Source: Linnemannia hyalina
Taxonomy: Eukaryota; Mortierellomycota; Mortierellomycetes; Mortierellales; Mortierellaceae
Length of the DNA stretch: 64,000 bases
Direction of reading: 5' to 3'
Assembly: GCA_019671135.1 (NCBI GenBank)
Contig: JAHRHY010000012.1
Coordinates: 1,854,593-1,918,592 of the forward strand
The notes under the pieces were generated by a model. The model was not told the DNA's origin. It saw only the letters and a program-made list of their open reading frames with translations, and made no database searches. A program made the translations under genes and the position numbers. How positions within the stretch are numbered: position 1 is the stretch's first letter; every line of letters starts with the position of its first letter. Below, piece after piece: positions 21,746-30,796 of the stretch.

Positions 21746-24477
21746 TGATTGATGTTATTACTATGGTACAACTAAATATATATACAAAGTCGCCAACTAG
21801 GTTTCTAGGTGTGGTGTCATAGTAAGTCAGAGATGATAGAGAGTGACAAGGAATGACTAACTAGAGAGCAATGATAAACCTAATATGTTGCAAATGGATT
21901 GGAACTGGATAGAGATGAATGCGTCTGATTGAATTATTGATTGGGCATTCATGTCAATATTTATATGTTTTCAAACAGCCAATATTTGTTTAAAAATAGG
22001 ACGTACTAACATATATTACATTTTACGGATCTATCACGAGGCATGGCGTAAAGCAAAATAAATGTCGCACATCTTTATCATACTTCGACTACGTATGTTG
22101 GACTTGTGGGCAGCCAAGTACCGTGTCTTTTCATTCGCCATTCATGCATTTTCCTTCTTTTTCATGTCGTGCTTACCCACTCTCCATCAATATCTTTTCT
22201 TCTCATTTGTGTTTCAGAGTGTCCACCTATCTACCTTCAAATTTGGCCATTCCACATCAACCCATGACGAATAGCTTTCTGATCCTTTGAGGTCAGCCTT
22301 GTCACTATAATGTGGTGACATACGAAGGTCGTGTACTTTCCTTTTTGCACTGATTGGTAGCCAGCCGCTTCCTTGCTCTATTGTCCTTTGAAAAAGCAAA
22401 CAAGTTCAAAAGAGAAATAAAAGGTCAGTGATCCGAGAGAGTCATAACAATCATTACACCAACATCCATTGAGGCAATACCACATCGCCTTCTTCAATCA
22501 CCCTAACAACAACTAGTCAGCCCAAGAGGAAACCAGTCCACTATCTGGCGCATCCCGATCTCAGGAGGTCATGAAGGCATTCACAACGGGAAATATCAAG
22601 GAGCCCCTGGGACCAAAGACAATAGCTAGCGTAAAAGGCGGCTGCTGTAAGGTCGTCTTACACCAAATACGGAGCGTGCCTTACGAGCCAGGGTTTGGGG
22701 TACTCAATGATAGAACGGGCACTAATAGACAACAACGACCCTGCAGACATAGTGGACACCACAAGGACATCCAAAAGGCTGCAGAATTACTCTAGAGACG
22801 TTAACCAAAACATGTCCCGAGTCCCTTCCTGAACTGACCAGCCATTGTTGAAGATATGAAAAGAGCAATATGATAACGAGAATATCAATGCGAACGATAG
22901 CCGCGTACTTTCCTGTCGGTGTGCGTACTTTCGCTGCTTTGAGAGCCTTTCGAGGGTGAAATTAATGTGTTTGTGTCAATCTAAAAGAGGCATGCAAAAT
23001 TAAACTGTAAAGTAATGGAGGAACGAAAATGAGTGGATGAAAGACAAAAACGCAAAAGCAACAGATGAGAGGAACGATAGGAACTGGTTAGGTTGTCAAA
23101 AAGGTAAAGTGTCCAAAACGTGAATAGACCAAAGAATGAATATATTGGAAGAGATACAAATTGAACTACGTACAATAAAAGAGGAATATCAATTTGATTG
23201 CAAGACGGCATGTTGGCTATATGGATTGTAATGTACGAAGCCACCTGCAAACAATCCTAATCAACGGACCGCAGCTCCACTCCCTCACGGGCATGGGAGG
23301 GATTAGGCTAACCTCAGCTATTGTTTGATTGCAAAGATGACACATCCCAGCATCAACCCCAATCACTAAACTCCTCGGGAATCGAGAAGGGATGGGGGAA
23401 GATGTTGTTGGATGTAAAGATAGAACTGTGATACAGTGAAAGAGAAAGACTTGCCTTGTTCAGATCTGATCTTCGTCAGAGCTGTGTGATGCGGAGAAGA
23501 GCGTGGGAATGGGGCAACGGTGAGTGATGACTGAGAAGTGATGATAAACAGCCGTGAGAATGGTGATGAAAAAGGCATGGAGGTGCTAGCAACGTAAATG
23601 ATGAATGAAGGCGTGGGAGGTGGTAAAGGTGAAAGACGATGAAAGAGTGTGCGGGTTGTGGCAGAGGTGATCGAGAATCATAGGGGTGTTTGATGATGAC
23701 AGAGGCGTTGAGGAAGTATCTCGAGAATGACGTGGGTGTGGTGGCAAAAGAGGTGTGATGAAAAGGGGCGTATGACGTTGAAGAGGCATTACAGCAACGA
23801 CGGCGTAGCTGCCGCAGCAGCTGTGTATCAAAACAAGGGCGTGGGAGTGGTGGCAACGGAGGATGGTTGAAATGGTGAAGGAGTGGACAATGGCGAAGAT
23901 GCTTGCAATAGGTTCCAGGACAATGGGCGCCATAATTACGTCACCGAAATGACGAAAATTGCACGCCCTTTTCCAAGAACTCAAACTCAGACCTATGGCA
24001 ACTGATGTTTCAGACAATGCTGGTCCGTGAGCCTTCACATGCAAAAGAGGTATCACGCAGGCAACAGAACTCCAGGCAGCCCGCAAAGGTCTGGAATCGA
24101 GGTCTATCACATTGCCTCGCATGAACATGACGGAGTGGCCGAGGCCAAATGATGGGAAGGACGGGCGTTTTTATTATGAATGGCTGTGACGAAGTCTTCT
24201 GAGTAGGTCTGATTGTGTTGGACCCATCGATATCCTCACCCATAACATCGGATATAGCTGTATTTGAGGGCGTCACCATTGGACGTGACTGGCTGGGCTA
24301 TGTCGGGGATTGGCTTGGTCTCGGACAGGTCATGCAGTCCTGAGACCATGTGTTCGATTTGCTCTTTTCTATAGGGGTTGGGATACATCCCAACGATGCA
24401 TTGTGGAGGAGATTACGTTCATATGACCATGTTTCTTCGAAGCTCATGATCGGCTTCATATTTATAGAAAGCTTCCT
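21746..24477. other. Long intergenic region with decayed fragments
   Basis: No gene with recognisable domains. At 22520-22831 two short frames with plausible amphipathic composition (for example IERALIDNNDPADIVDTTR, near 22720) look like a decayed coding relic of unknown origin. At 23480-23900 there is a degenerate purine-rich repeat (listed separately). The rest is AT-rich with no RNA gene seen. Confidence 0.4.
23480..23900 (-). repeat. Degenerate CTCCCACGC-type repeat
   Basis: On the minus strand this is a C/T-rich sequence with recurring motifs such as ccaccactcccacgc, catcaccattctcac and cattcccacgctctt. It resembles the pyrimidine-rich leader of the CRN gene at 13.9-14.3 kb. Open frames here (Ser/His/Pro/Thr-rich) are by-products of composition. 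Confidence 0.4.
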
Positions 24478-24569
24478 TGTGCTTGTTGCACTCATTATCA
24501 CCTTTTCCTTCTCTTCTTTTTTTTCCACTTCTCTCAAAAAACCATTTTCCATTCAAAAGATATTTCACC

Positions 24570-25067
24570 ATGAGCGAATTCAAGACTGACCTGAAGACCT
24601 ACGAGTTTAACCACACTATGATCCGTGTCAAGGATCCAAAGGTCTCGCTCGAGTTCTACCAGCACATCCTCGGTATGAAGCTTATATACAGTGAGGATTA
24701 TGAGACAGACAAGTTCACGCACTATTTCCTAGCATTTGTGAATGCTCAAGATCTGGCCACTTTGGACACAAAGTCGAAGGACGAGCGCCGTTCTTACACC
24801 TTCAGACGTCCTGGTGTTCTCGAGCTGACTCACAACTGGGGCACTGAGAACGATGCTGATTTCAGCTACGCCAACGGCAACAAGGAGCCTGGACGTGGAT
24901 TTGGACATATCTCCATCCATGTCGACAACGTCGACGAGGCCTGCAAGCGGCTCGAGAGCTTTGGCGACAAGATCCAGTGGATCAAGCGACTCGGACAGTG
25001 CAACATGAAGGACGTCGCCATTATCGCCGATCCAGATGGTTACTGGATCGGGGTCTGTGACTACTAA
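24570..25067 (+). CDS. GLO1: Glyoxalase I (lactoylglutathione lyase) homolog lacking the catalytic Glu
   Basis: 165-aa single-domain member of the vicinal-oxygen-chelate family. Glyoxalase I isomerises the methylglyoxal-glutathione hemithioacetal to S-lactoylglutathione in the cytosol. Start ATG at 24570 (MSEFKTDLKTYEF); a TATA-like tatttata lies near 24459 with a C/T-rich leader. Metal-site positions: NHTMIRVKD (His at the Gln33 position of the human enzyme), LELTHNWGTE (Glu99), GFGHISIHVDN (His126). The fourth ligand and general base, Glu172 in PDGYWIEI, is replaced by Gly (DPDGYWIGV; codon GGG at 25050-25052). The protein then ends three residues later. No intron. AATAAA-like sequence directly follows the stop (25068-25075). 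Family assignment is firm; isomerase activity is doubtful because of the missing base. Confidence 0.93.
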   Translation: MSEFKTDLKTYEFNHTMIRVKDPKVSLEFYQHILGMKLIYSEDYETDKFTHYFLAFVNAQDLATLDTKSKDERRSYTFRRPGVLELTHNWGTENDADFSYANGNKEPGRGFGHISIHVDNVDEACKRLESFGDKIQWIKRLGQCNMKDVAIIADPDGYWIGVCDY

Positions 25068-25525
25068 AAATAAAAGAACTCTCAAATTCGTAGATGTCTA
25101 TCCATATAAGGAAATAGCCTTATTTCCACAATCTATTGTTTATTCCACAAAAAAATTGAGCCAATGAGTGAATTATGGCAATTGTCCTGGACCCGCAAGT
25201 AACTGGCTTGTGGCAGCCAAGCGTTCATAGCGACGTTGCTTTTTGATCCTTCGATGTCGGCTCTTTCTCTCCTACTTCTGCCGAATTCGGCGTAAGCGTT
25301 GTTGATGCTTTGTTCTCTACCATTATTCTTCCTTGCCAGGGACTCTATCTGTGTGTATCTTTCTTTTATTATTAGCCGTGACTTCCGAAAAAAAAAAAAA
25401 AAAAAAATGAAAATGAAAATGAAAAATGAAAACAAAATAAAGGGGACTCTAGGTGATCTGTTGATCTCTATCTTTCTTTTTCACGGCCGGAACACTCTCC
25501 CCGAATCTCGGAACGATCCTCCCCC

Positions 25526-26473
25526 ATGTCCCATGCACCCAATCCTACGGCCCCCGATGTCGATATCGACATTTACACGACCCTTCGCCTTATGCAGGAG
25601 CAAATGCAGCAACAGCAACTCCTTTTACAACAGCAACAAGCCAGGATTCAACAACTGGAAGCCGAATCAGTCGAACAGGACGGCAAAGTGGTCTGCAAGC
25701 CCCGAGCAACCACTCTCAAGCTCTACGAGGAACTCCTCAACATCTATCCAGCCATCGGGGAACCCAAGTTCTTCGATTCCGAGCTTCCCAAGAACCATGA
25801 CGTTTTCGATTGGAACGACTACCATTACACCGAGGGTATGGATTACAAGCCTTCCCCAGTTTTGCAACACTCCGAAGTGTCCCTCACGGATGCAGCCAAG
25901 CGACACGAACGTGATTTGGCAACAATCCAAGTATATTTGGCACACACAACCCGGTTCTACGACACTCTCGCCCATGAGATCATCAAAAATAAGGAATCCG
26001 ACTCGGCTCACGGCAAACGTACGCTCGGTTTCCTCAACACCGTACGTATCTCAGCATCCCACGACGCTTCCAGGATCAGTCGGATGCGAGAGAACCTTTA
26101 CCTCGACGAACTCGGTATTAAGCATGGAAACGACAAGGAGGAATCCCTTTTCACTTTGGAATCACTGGCAGCCAAAAAAGCAGCCGCTGATCTGGTTCGA
26201 AAGACATACAAGAAATACGAACCTCCAAAGGACAAGACCAAGAAGCCTGACAACAAGTCTACCAAGGACAAGTCAGCAACAGACGACAAACCCAAGGACC
26301 AGCAGTCGGGAAAGTCGCAACCCAAGGACAAGTCAGGATATAGGTCCGACAACGGCAAGTCGGGTTACAAGTCGGACGGAGGCAAGTATGGTAGCAAGCC
26401 TCGGTACAAGTCTGGTGGCAGTCAAGGCAGGAAGCAACCAGACCAGGGAAACGACGGGGAGGAGTCGGATTAG
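25526..26473 (+). CDS. DIRS-B gag-like protein
   Basis: 315 aa from ATG 25526. A Gln-rich coiled coil (residues about 20-55, MQEQMQQQQLLLQQQQARIQ) is followed by a helical core with KFFDSELPKNHDVFDWNDYH and a Lys/Asp/Gly/Ser-rich C-terminal tail with recurring DKSGYRSD/GKSGYKSD units. The tail is likely to bind RNA. No CCHC knuckle. Stop TAG at 26471 lies 41 bp before the RT start. A 1,074-codon frame spanning 25299-28523 in another phase is a shadow of gag and RT. Confidence 0.75.
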   Translation: MSHAPNPTAPDVDIDIYTTLRLMQEQMQQQQLLLQQQQARIQQLEAESVEQDGKVVCKPRATTLKLYEELLNIYPAIGEPKFFDSELPKNHDVFDWNDYHYTEGMDYKPSPVLQHSEVSLTDAAKRHERDLATIQVYLAHTTRFYDTLAHEIIKNKESDSAHGKRTLGFLNTVRISASHDASRISRMRENLYLDELGIKHGNDKEESLFTLESLAAKKAAADLVRKTYKKYEPPKDKTKKPDNKSTKDKSATDDKPKDQQSGKSQPKDKSGYRSDNGKSGYKSDGGKYGSKPRYKSGGSQGRKQPDQGNDGEESD

Positions 26474-26514
26474 TAGGAGGACGACTTCTCCAGTTCCAGG
26501 AGGCATGGAGAGAG

Positions 26515-28350
26515 ATGACGGATTCGACCTGGGTCAACAACATCATCAGGTCGGGCTACAGCATCATTTTCGACCGACCTCCACCACTGCGCCTACCACT
26601 GCGCCTACCACCGCTACACGATCCGTTCAATTCACCGGAGGAACGGACGGCTATCGACGAAGAGGTCCGTACTTTATTACGGAAAAAGGCTATCGAAGGT
26701 TGCAGCGGGAAGGGATTTTACAGTCGTATCTTCACTATCCCCAAGAAAACGGGAGACCTACGCCCAGTGTTGAACCTACGTCCACTCAACCAATTCTTGA
26801 CAGCACCCAAGTTCAAGATGGAAACCCTTACCAACATTTGCAGGATGCTCAAACCAGGCGACTGGCTTACGAGTATCGACCTCAGCGATGCGTTCCTACA
26901 TGTGGCAGTCCATCCAGCATCCCGCAAGTACCTCCGATTCAGATGGGGAGCGGCATTATACGAGTTCCGAACTCTGCCTTTCGGACTTTCACTTTCCCCC
27001 TTCGTATTCACAAAAATCGTCCGTCCGATTCTCAAGTGGGCGAGGGAGAAGGGGATCAGGATCTCGGCATATCTCGACGACATCCTCATTGCAGCCAGGA
27101 CCAAGGAGGAGGCCAAGGAGCATACTCGTCTAGTTCGGGAACAGCTGGAAAAGCTTGGATTCCTTATCAAAAACACCAAGTCAACACTAGATCCTACCCA
27201 ATGTATCGACCATCTTGGGTTCAGGATCAACACCGGCAACATGTCACTGTCGGTTCCAAGGCCAAAAGTCCGCGACCTGCGCAGGGAAGCGGAGAAGCTG
27301 ATCAGAGCAGGAACGGTTCAACTTCGGCGGCTGGCGGCATTTATCGGGAAGGCGATCGCGATGACGGTGGCGGTCTTTCCGGCTCGACTGAGGACGAGGA
27401 ATCTGATTCAGGTTCAGAATGCAGCTCTGGCCAAGAAATGCAAGTGGACGGACCCGGTCACATTGGATACGGCGGCACTGGAGAATCTCAGCTGGTGGCG
27501 ATCTCATCTTTCGGAGTGGAACGGTCAAGGATTCTTGCCTCAGAGGACGGAAGTCGACGCATACACCGATGCCTCGGAGGATGCATGGGGGATTGTGATC
27601 GAGGACAAGGAGAGGTCCAGGACATGGAGCGCATCGGAACAACCTCACCACATCAATTGGAAGGAGCTGCGGGTCATCTGGCACTTGGTCCACCTTCCAG
27701 AAACGATCGGGAAGACCATTCATGTTATTTGCGACAACATGACAACCATTGCTCAGATCAACAAATTCGGCGGGACGAGGTCTCGACCACTACTCGACCT
27801 GACGACCAGGATATGGAACCACTGTATGGCGACTGGCACACGACTCAAGACGACATACGTTCCCTCACAGTTCAATCCAGCAGATGCACCGTCCAGGAGG
27901 ATGACGACGCAGCTGGAGTGGTCGATCGACAAGTCATTCTTCCAAACCCTCGAGTCGACATGGGGTCACCACCACATCGACCTATTTGCAACAGCAACGA
28001 ACGCCAAAGTTCCTCGATACATCTCATGGAAGCGGGAGGAATCCGCCTGGGGCCAGGACGCGTTCAACAGCAACTGGTCCAACATGAACAGAGTTTATGC
28101 GTGTCCACCGTGGTCGCTAATCACCAAGGTCCTCCAGAAGATCAAGCAGGACAAGGTCAAGGCAACGGTCATCACTCCATTCTGGACGAGCGCGCTCTGG
28201 TATCCTATGATCACAGCCATATCGGTCGACAAGCCTCTACGGATCCCGAGGAACCAAGTCTTACCAGCTCCGGGGAACAGTCCACACATCCTCGAGAGGA
28301 ATACAATGTGGTCGCTCTCGGCCTGGAACGTCGACGGCAACAAGCAGTAG
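26515..28350 (+). CDS. DIRS-B reverse transcriptase / RNase H
   Basis: 611 aa from ATG 26515. RT motifs are FTIPKKTGDLRPVLNLRPLN, LTSIDLSDAFLHVAV, YEFRTLPFGLSLSPFVFTKI and ISAYLDDILIAA (YLDD near 27075). RNase H is marked by DAYTDASEDAWGIVI (near 27555) and VICDNMTTIAQINKFGG (near 27730). DIRS-type C-terminal segment: HHIDLFATATNAKVPRYISW and YACPPWSLITKVLQKI. No stop or frameshift. Overlapping at the 3' end, another frame starts a recombinase-like LGLERRRQQAVEKG but is soon lost. Confidence 0.9.
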   Translation: MTDSTWVNNIIRSGYSIIFDRPPPLRLPLRLPPLHDPFNSPEERTAIDEEVRTLLRKKAIEGCSGKGFYSRIFTIPKKTGDLRPVLNLRPLNQFLTAPKFKMETLTNICRMLKPGDWLTSIDLSDAFLHVAVHPASRKYLRFRWGAALYEFRTLPFGLSLSPFVFTKIVRPILKWAREKGIRISAYLDDILIAARTKEEAKEHTRLVREQLEKLGFLIKNTKSTLDPTQCIDHLGFRINTGNMSLSVPRPKVRDLRREAEKLIRAGTVQLRRLAAFIGKAIAMTVAVFPARLRTRNLIQVQNAALAKKCKWTDPVTLDTAALENLSWWRSHLSEWNGQGFLPQRTEVDAYTDASEDAWGIVIEDKERSRTWSASEQPHHINWKELRVIWHLVHLPETIGKTIHVICDNMTTIAQINKFGGTRSRPLLDLTTRIWNHCMATGTRLKTTYVPSQFNPADAPSRRMTTQLEWSIDKSFFQTLESTWGHHHIDLFATATNAKVPRYISWKREESAWGQDAFNSNWSNMNRVYACPPWSLITKVLQKIKQDKVKATVITPFWTSALWYPMITAISVDKPLRIPRNQVLPAPGNSPHILERNTMWSLSAWNVDGNKQ

Positions 28351-28889
28351 AGAAGGGAGCACCCGGATGTTTGAGCACTACCACCACGCTAAAGAAGGAG
28401 ATCCCGCCGGACGACGTTGACACACACGGCCGTCGGTCATCCCCAGCCATTGTTGAAGTGTGCTACAGGATCTTGCGATCTCTAACAAGCAACTTCGCCG
28501 CAGCCATATTTCCTCAACTCTGAACCCACAGATAGAGTCCCTGGCAAGGAAGAATAATGGATAGCGTTGCCGAATGTAATGACGGCTAAAGCCTATTATT
28601 CGACAACGCCAGGGACTCTAGATGTCCCACCCGACCCGCCCTTTTCTAGCAAGTAGATAGAGATCAACAGATCACCTAGAGTCCCCTTTATTTTGTTTTC
28701 ATTTTTCATTTTCATTTTCATTTTCATTTTCATTTTCATTTTCATTTTCATTTTTTTTTTTTTTTCGGAAGTCACGGCTAATAATAAAAGAAAGATACAC
28801 ACACATCTAGAGTCCCTGGCGTTGTCGAATAATAGGCTTTAGCCGTCATTACATTCGGCAACGCTATCCAATTTACACTTGCCTCACAC

Positions 28890-28922
28890 CTCCGCGAGCG
28901 AAGCCGCGGGTACCATTCTAGT
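28890..28922 (+). other. Helitron-like 3' terminus
   Basis: A GC hairpin (CCGCG, 8-nt loop AGCGAAGC, CGCGG; 28892-28909) is followed 8 nt later by CTAG and then T. This is the standard signature of a Helitron 3' end on the plus strand. It lies 20-50 bp outside the right end of DIRS-B, suggesting DIRS-B inserted near the tail of a Helitron. The matching 5' end (TC...) was not found. Confidence 0.4.
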
Positions 28923-28998
28923 CTAATAATACAAAGCGACTGCAGCGATCACCTGATTTAGCGTTTCGTAAATCATGTGATGTTCTTTTGTCCAAGAG

Positions 28999-29097
28999 TG
29001 TGGTGTGTGCATGGTGTGTATGGTGCGTGTGTGTGAGTGTGTGAGTGTGTGAGTGTGTGAGTGTGTGTGTGTATGTATGGCGAGTGTATGTGTGTGA
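28999..29097 (+). repeat. TG-rich microsatellite
   Basis: Imperfect (TG)n with recurrent gagtgtgt units, followed by a T run at about 29108-29123. Non-coding; it separates the DIRS/Helitron debris from the next gene. Confidence 0.85.
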
Positions 29098-29389
29098 TAA
29101 TTGCTTCTTTTTTTTTTTTTTTGTTTAGAGTTAATTAGAAAATCGATTCAAGTCATTAATTCTGAGCGATGCAATGCGATGGATACGATAAGAGTAAGAT
29201 GAATATGCATATGGATATGAAAAACGACAAAAATCAAAATGCTCATGGATCAGAAAGGTAAAGTAGAGCCTCTTTTTCTTTTTCTTTTACAAACATATTT
29301 GCTTTTCCTTTCTTCTTTTTTCTTTCTTTATTCTTTATCTTCCTCTTCTACGTCTTTCGTCTTCTACATTATCACACCTGTCACTAAGC

Positions 29390-30378
29390 ATGCCTTCCAC
29401 TCGCTCTCGCCGTATCTCTCCTACTTCCTCCTCCACTTCCAATGTCTCTCCTTCGACCTTTACAGGATACAGGCGGACCAAGGGTGCCAGCTCAACAAGG
29501 TCGCGACCGGCCAAGTCGATCACATTCTCTCCCCTTTCTGCCAAGCACACCGCTGCCACCAACTCCACTGCTACCGCTCCCTCCGCTCCCTACTCGCTTC
29601 CCACCAAATACACCTCCAAACACGCCACCAAGCGCACCACCAAATCCAAGCCCATCACTCCTTCTCTTTTTCCTCCATCAGCAGGTGTTCCAGGTGTCGT
29701 GGATCCGATCACCAAAGATCGACGAGTCGACGCTGCCCATATTTTAAAGGAAAGCAAGCGACAAGTGCAAGGATCGACAATATTCAAAAGCACGATTCCC
29801 ACAACGTCGACTACTATGACGCCATCTTTAACACCATTCCAGACGATGATGTCCTCGCTGCACTTGCTGAGGTTGAGGTCGAGGTCGCTCAGGATCAGGA
29901 TCAGGATCAGGATCCAAACACAACAAGTCAGTCTACAATTGTGGCGGATGAGGATAGCGAGGATGAGCCGCTCATAAGGCGGCCCTCAGGTTGGAAAAGT
30001 GTTTCCAGCTCAGACAACGATGTCCTCGCTGCACTTGCTGAGGTCGATCAGGATCCAGACATGACAAGTCAGTCTACCATTATGGTGGATGAGGATAGCG
30101 ACGATGAGCTATTCATAAGGCGGCGCCCAGATTGGAAAAGTGGTTCCAGTTCCGAGCCAGTTGCTGCAATTCCAATCCAACTGGATGATGAAAGCGAAGA
30201 TGATCTGTGGAGGCCATTAACACAAGTTGTAGCAACACAAAGCCAAGGCTCCTCTTCCAAGTCCAAGTGGACCCCTCCAATGCCCTCCACCAGGTTGGAC
30301 ACTACTTCTGGATGCATGGCCATTGTATGTCCCACCTGCTCATCACAACTATTACTTTCAGCAGTCTTGGAGAACTAA
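29390..30378 (+). CDS. Acidic zinc-knuckle protein with a duplicated domain
   Basis: Start ATG 29390 (MPSTRSRRISP), preceded by a long C/T-rich leader. Exon 1 runs to about 29499. An intron to 29684 ends in a strong C/T tract plus cagcAG, and a phase-2 GTCGCG donor at 29500 would fit; the donor is uncertain. Exon 2 starts with a knuckle, CSRCRGSDHQRSTSRRC. Then come two acidic repeats of about 50 aa, each beginning D-D/N-DVLAALAEV and containing TSQSTI and EDS-E/D-DE, then WKS-V/G-SSS. A Ser/Thr-rich tail stops at 30378. The knuckle resembles those of the Helitron protein 0.4 kb downstream (CASCKQPGHSRSTSKKC), so the two may share an origin. Function unknown. Confidence 0.5.
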
Positions 30379-30796
30379 CTCCCACGAATATTAATAAAAT
30401 AACAGCAAAAAATGATAGCAACTTTTTTGATCTGTATTTTTTTTCATTCTTTCGATAAGGCATGAAGCTTCAAAAAAATGGCAAAGAGCGAAAAGGCCTT
30501 CGAGACTACATGAACCTATAACTGAGCTTGCTCCATCTAATCAACCACTACTATCAGAGAGCATTCTCATTCGAGAAAAATAATGGATGATAATACAGAA
30601 TAAACACGATGACACGGAAAAAAGTAATTGGCGAAAAAAGGTATCATACCATTCTCGCATTCTCTTATTTGTAGCGTTAGGTTGAAGGCTGTAACCTATT
30701 CATAATATAAGCTGTCTCGATCTTTACATCTTTTTCTTTTTATTCCTTTCAACAAATACACTTCAACACCTCACATCTTTCAACTTACTTTCCGAA
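30379..30796. other. Intergenic region
   Basis: AT-rich spacer holding the 3' flank of the zinc-knuckle gene (an ataaaataa signal near 30393) and the presumed promoter of the Helitron gene, with a C/T-rich leader ending in caacttactttccgaa before ATG 30797. Nothing else seen. Confidence 0.4.

Larger units (their letters stand above)
25320..28871 (+). mobile_element. DIRS-type retroelement with intact termini but no recombinase (DIRS-B)
   Basis: Inverted terminal repeats: 25335-25472 and its reverse complement at 28656-28820. They share gccagggactcta, the ttattagccgtgacttccg block, an A-rich/ATGAAA simple repeat and ggggactctaggtgatctg. An internal complementary region at 28529-28625 is complementary to the outer ends of both repeats (28529-28560 to the left outer end; 28557-28625 to 28806-28871). 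This is the hallmark DIRS arrangement for circular intermediates. Between them are gag and RT-RNase H. Only the first about 20 codons of a recombinase frame remain (near 28300-28370), so the element is probably non-autonomous. Confidence 0.85.

Noticed and set aside
22571..22795. 74-codon frame in the 22.5-kb region
   Set aside because: No domain, and an overlapping frame looks equally coding; treated as a decayed fragment rather than a gene.
23586..24128. 180-codon minus-strand frame rich in Ser, His and Pro
   Set aside because: Coincides with the degenerate C/T-rich repeat; no recognisable domain or splice structure.
25299..28523. A 1,074-codon open frame on the plus strand
   Set aside because: It runs out of phase through the DIRS-B gag and RT genes and has Ser/Arg/Gln/Thr-rich, domain-free composition. 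It is a shadow except for the first codons of a recombinase at its very end.
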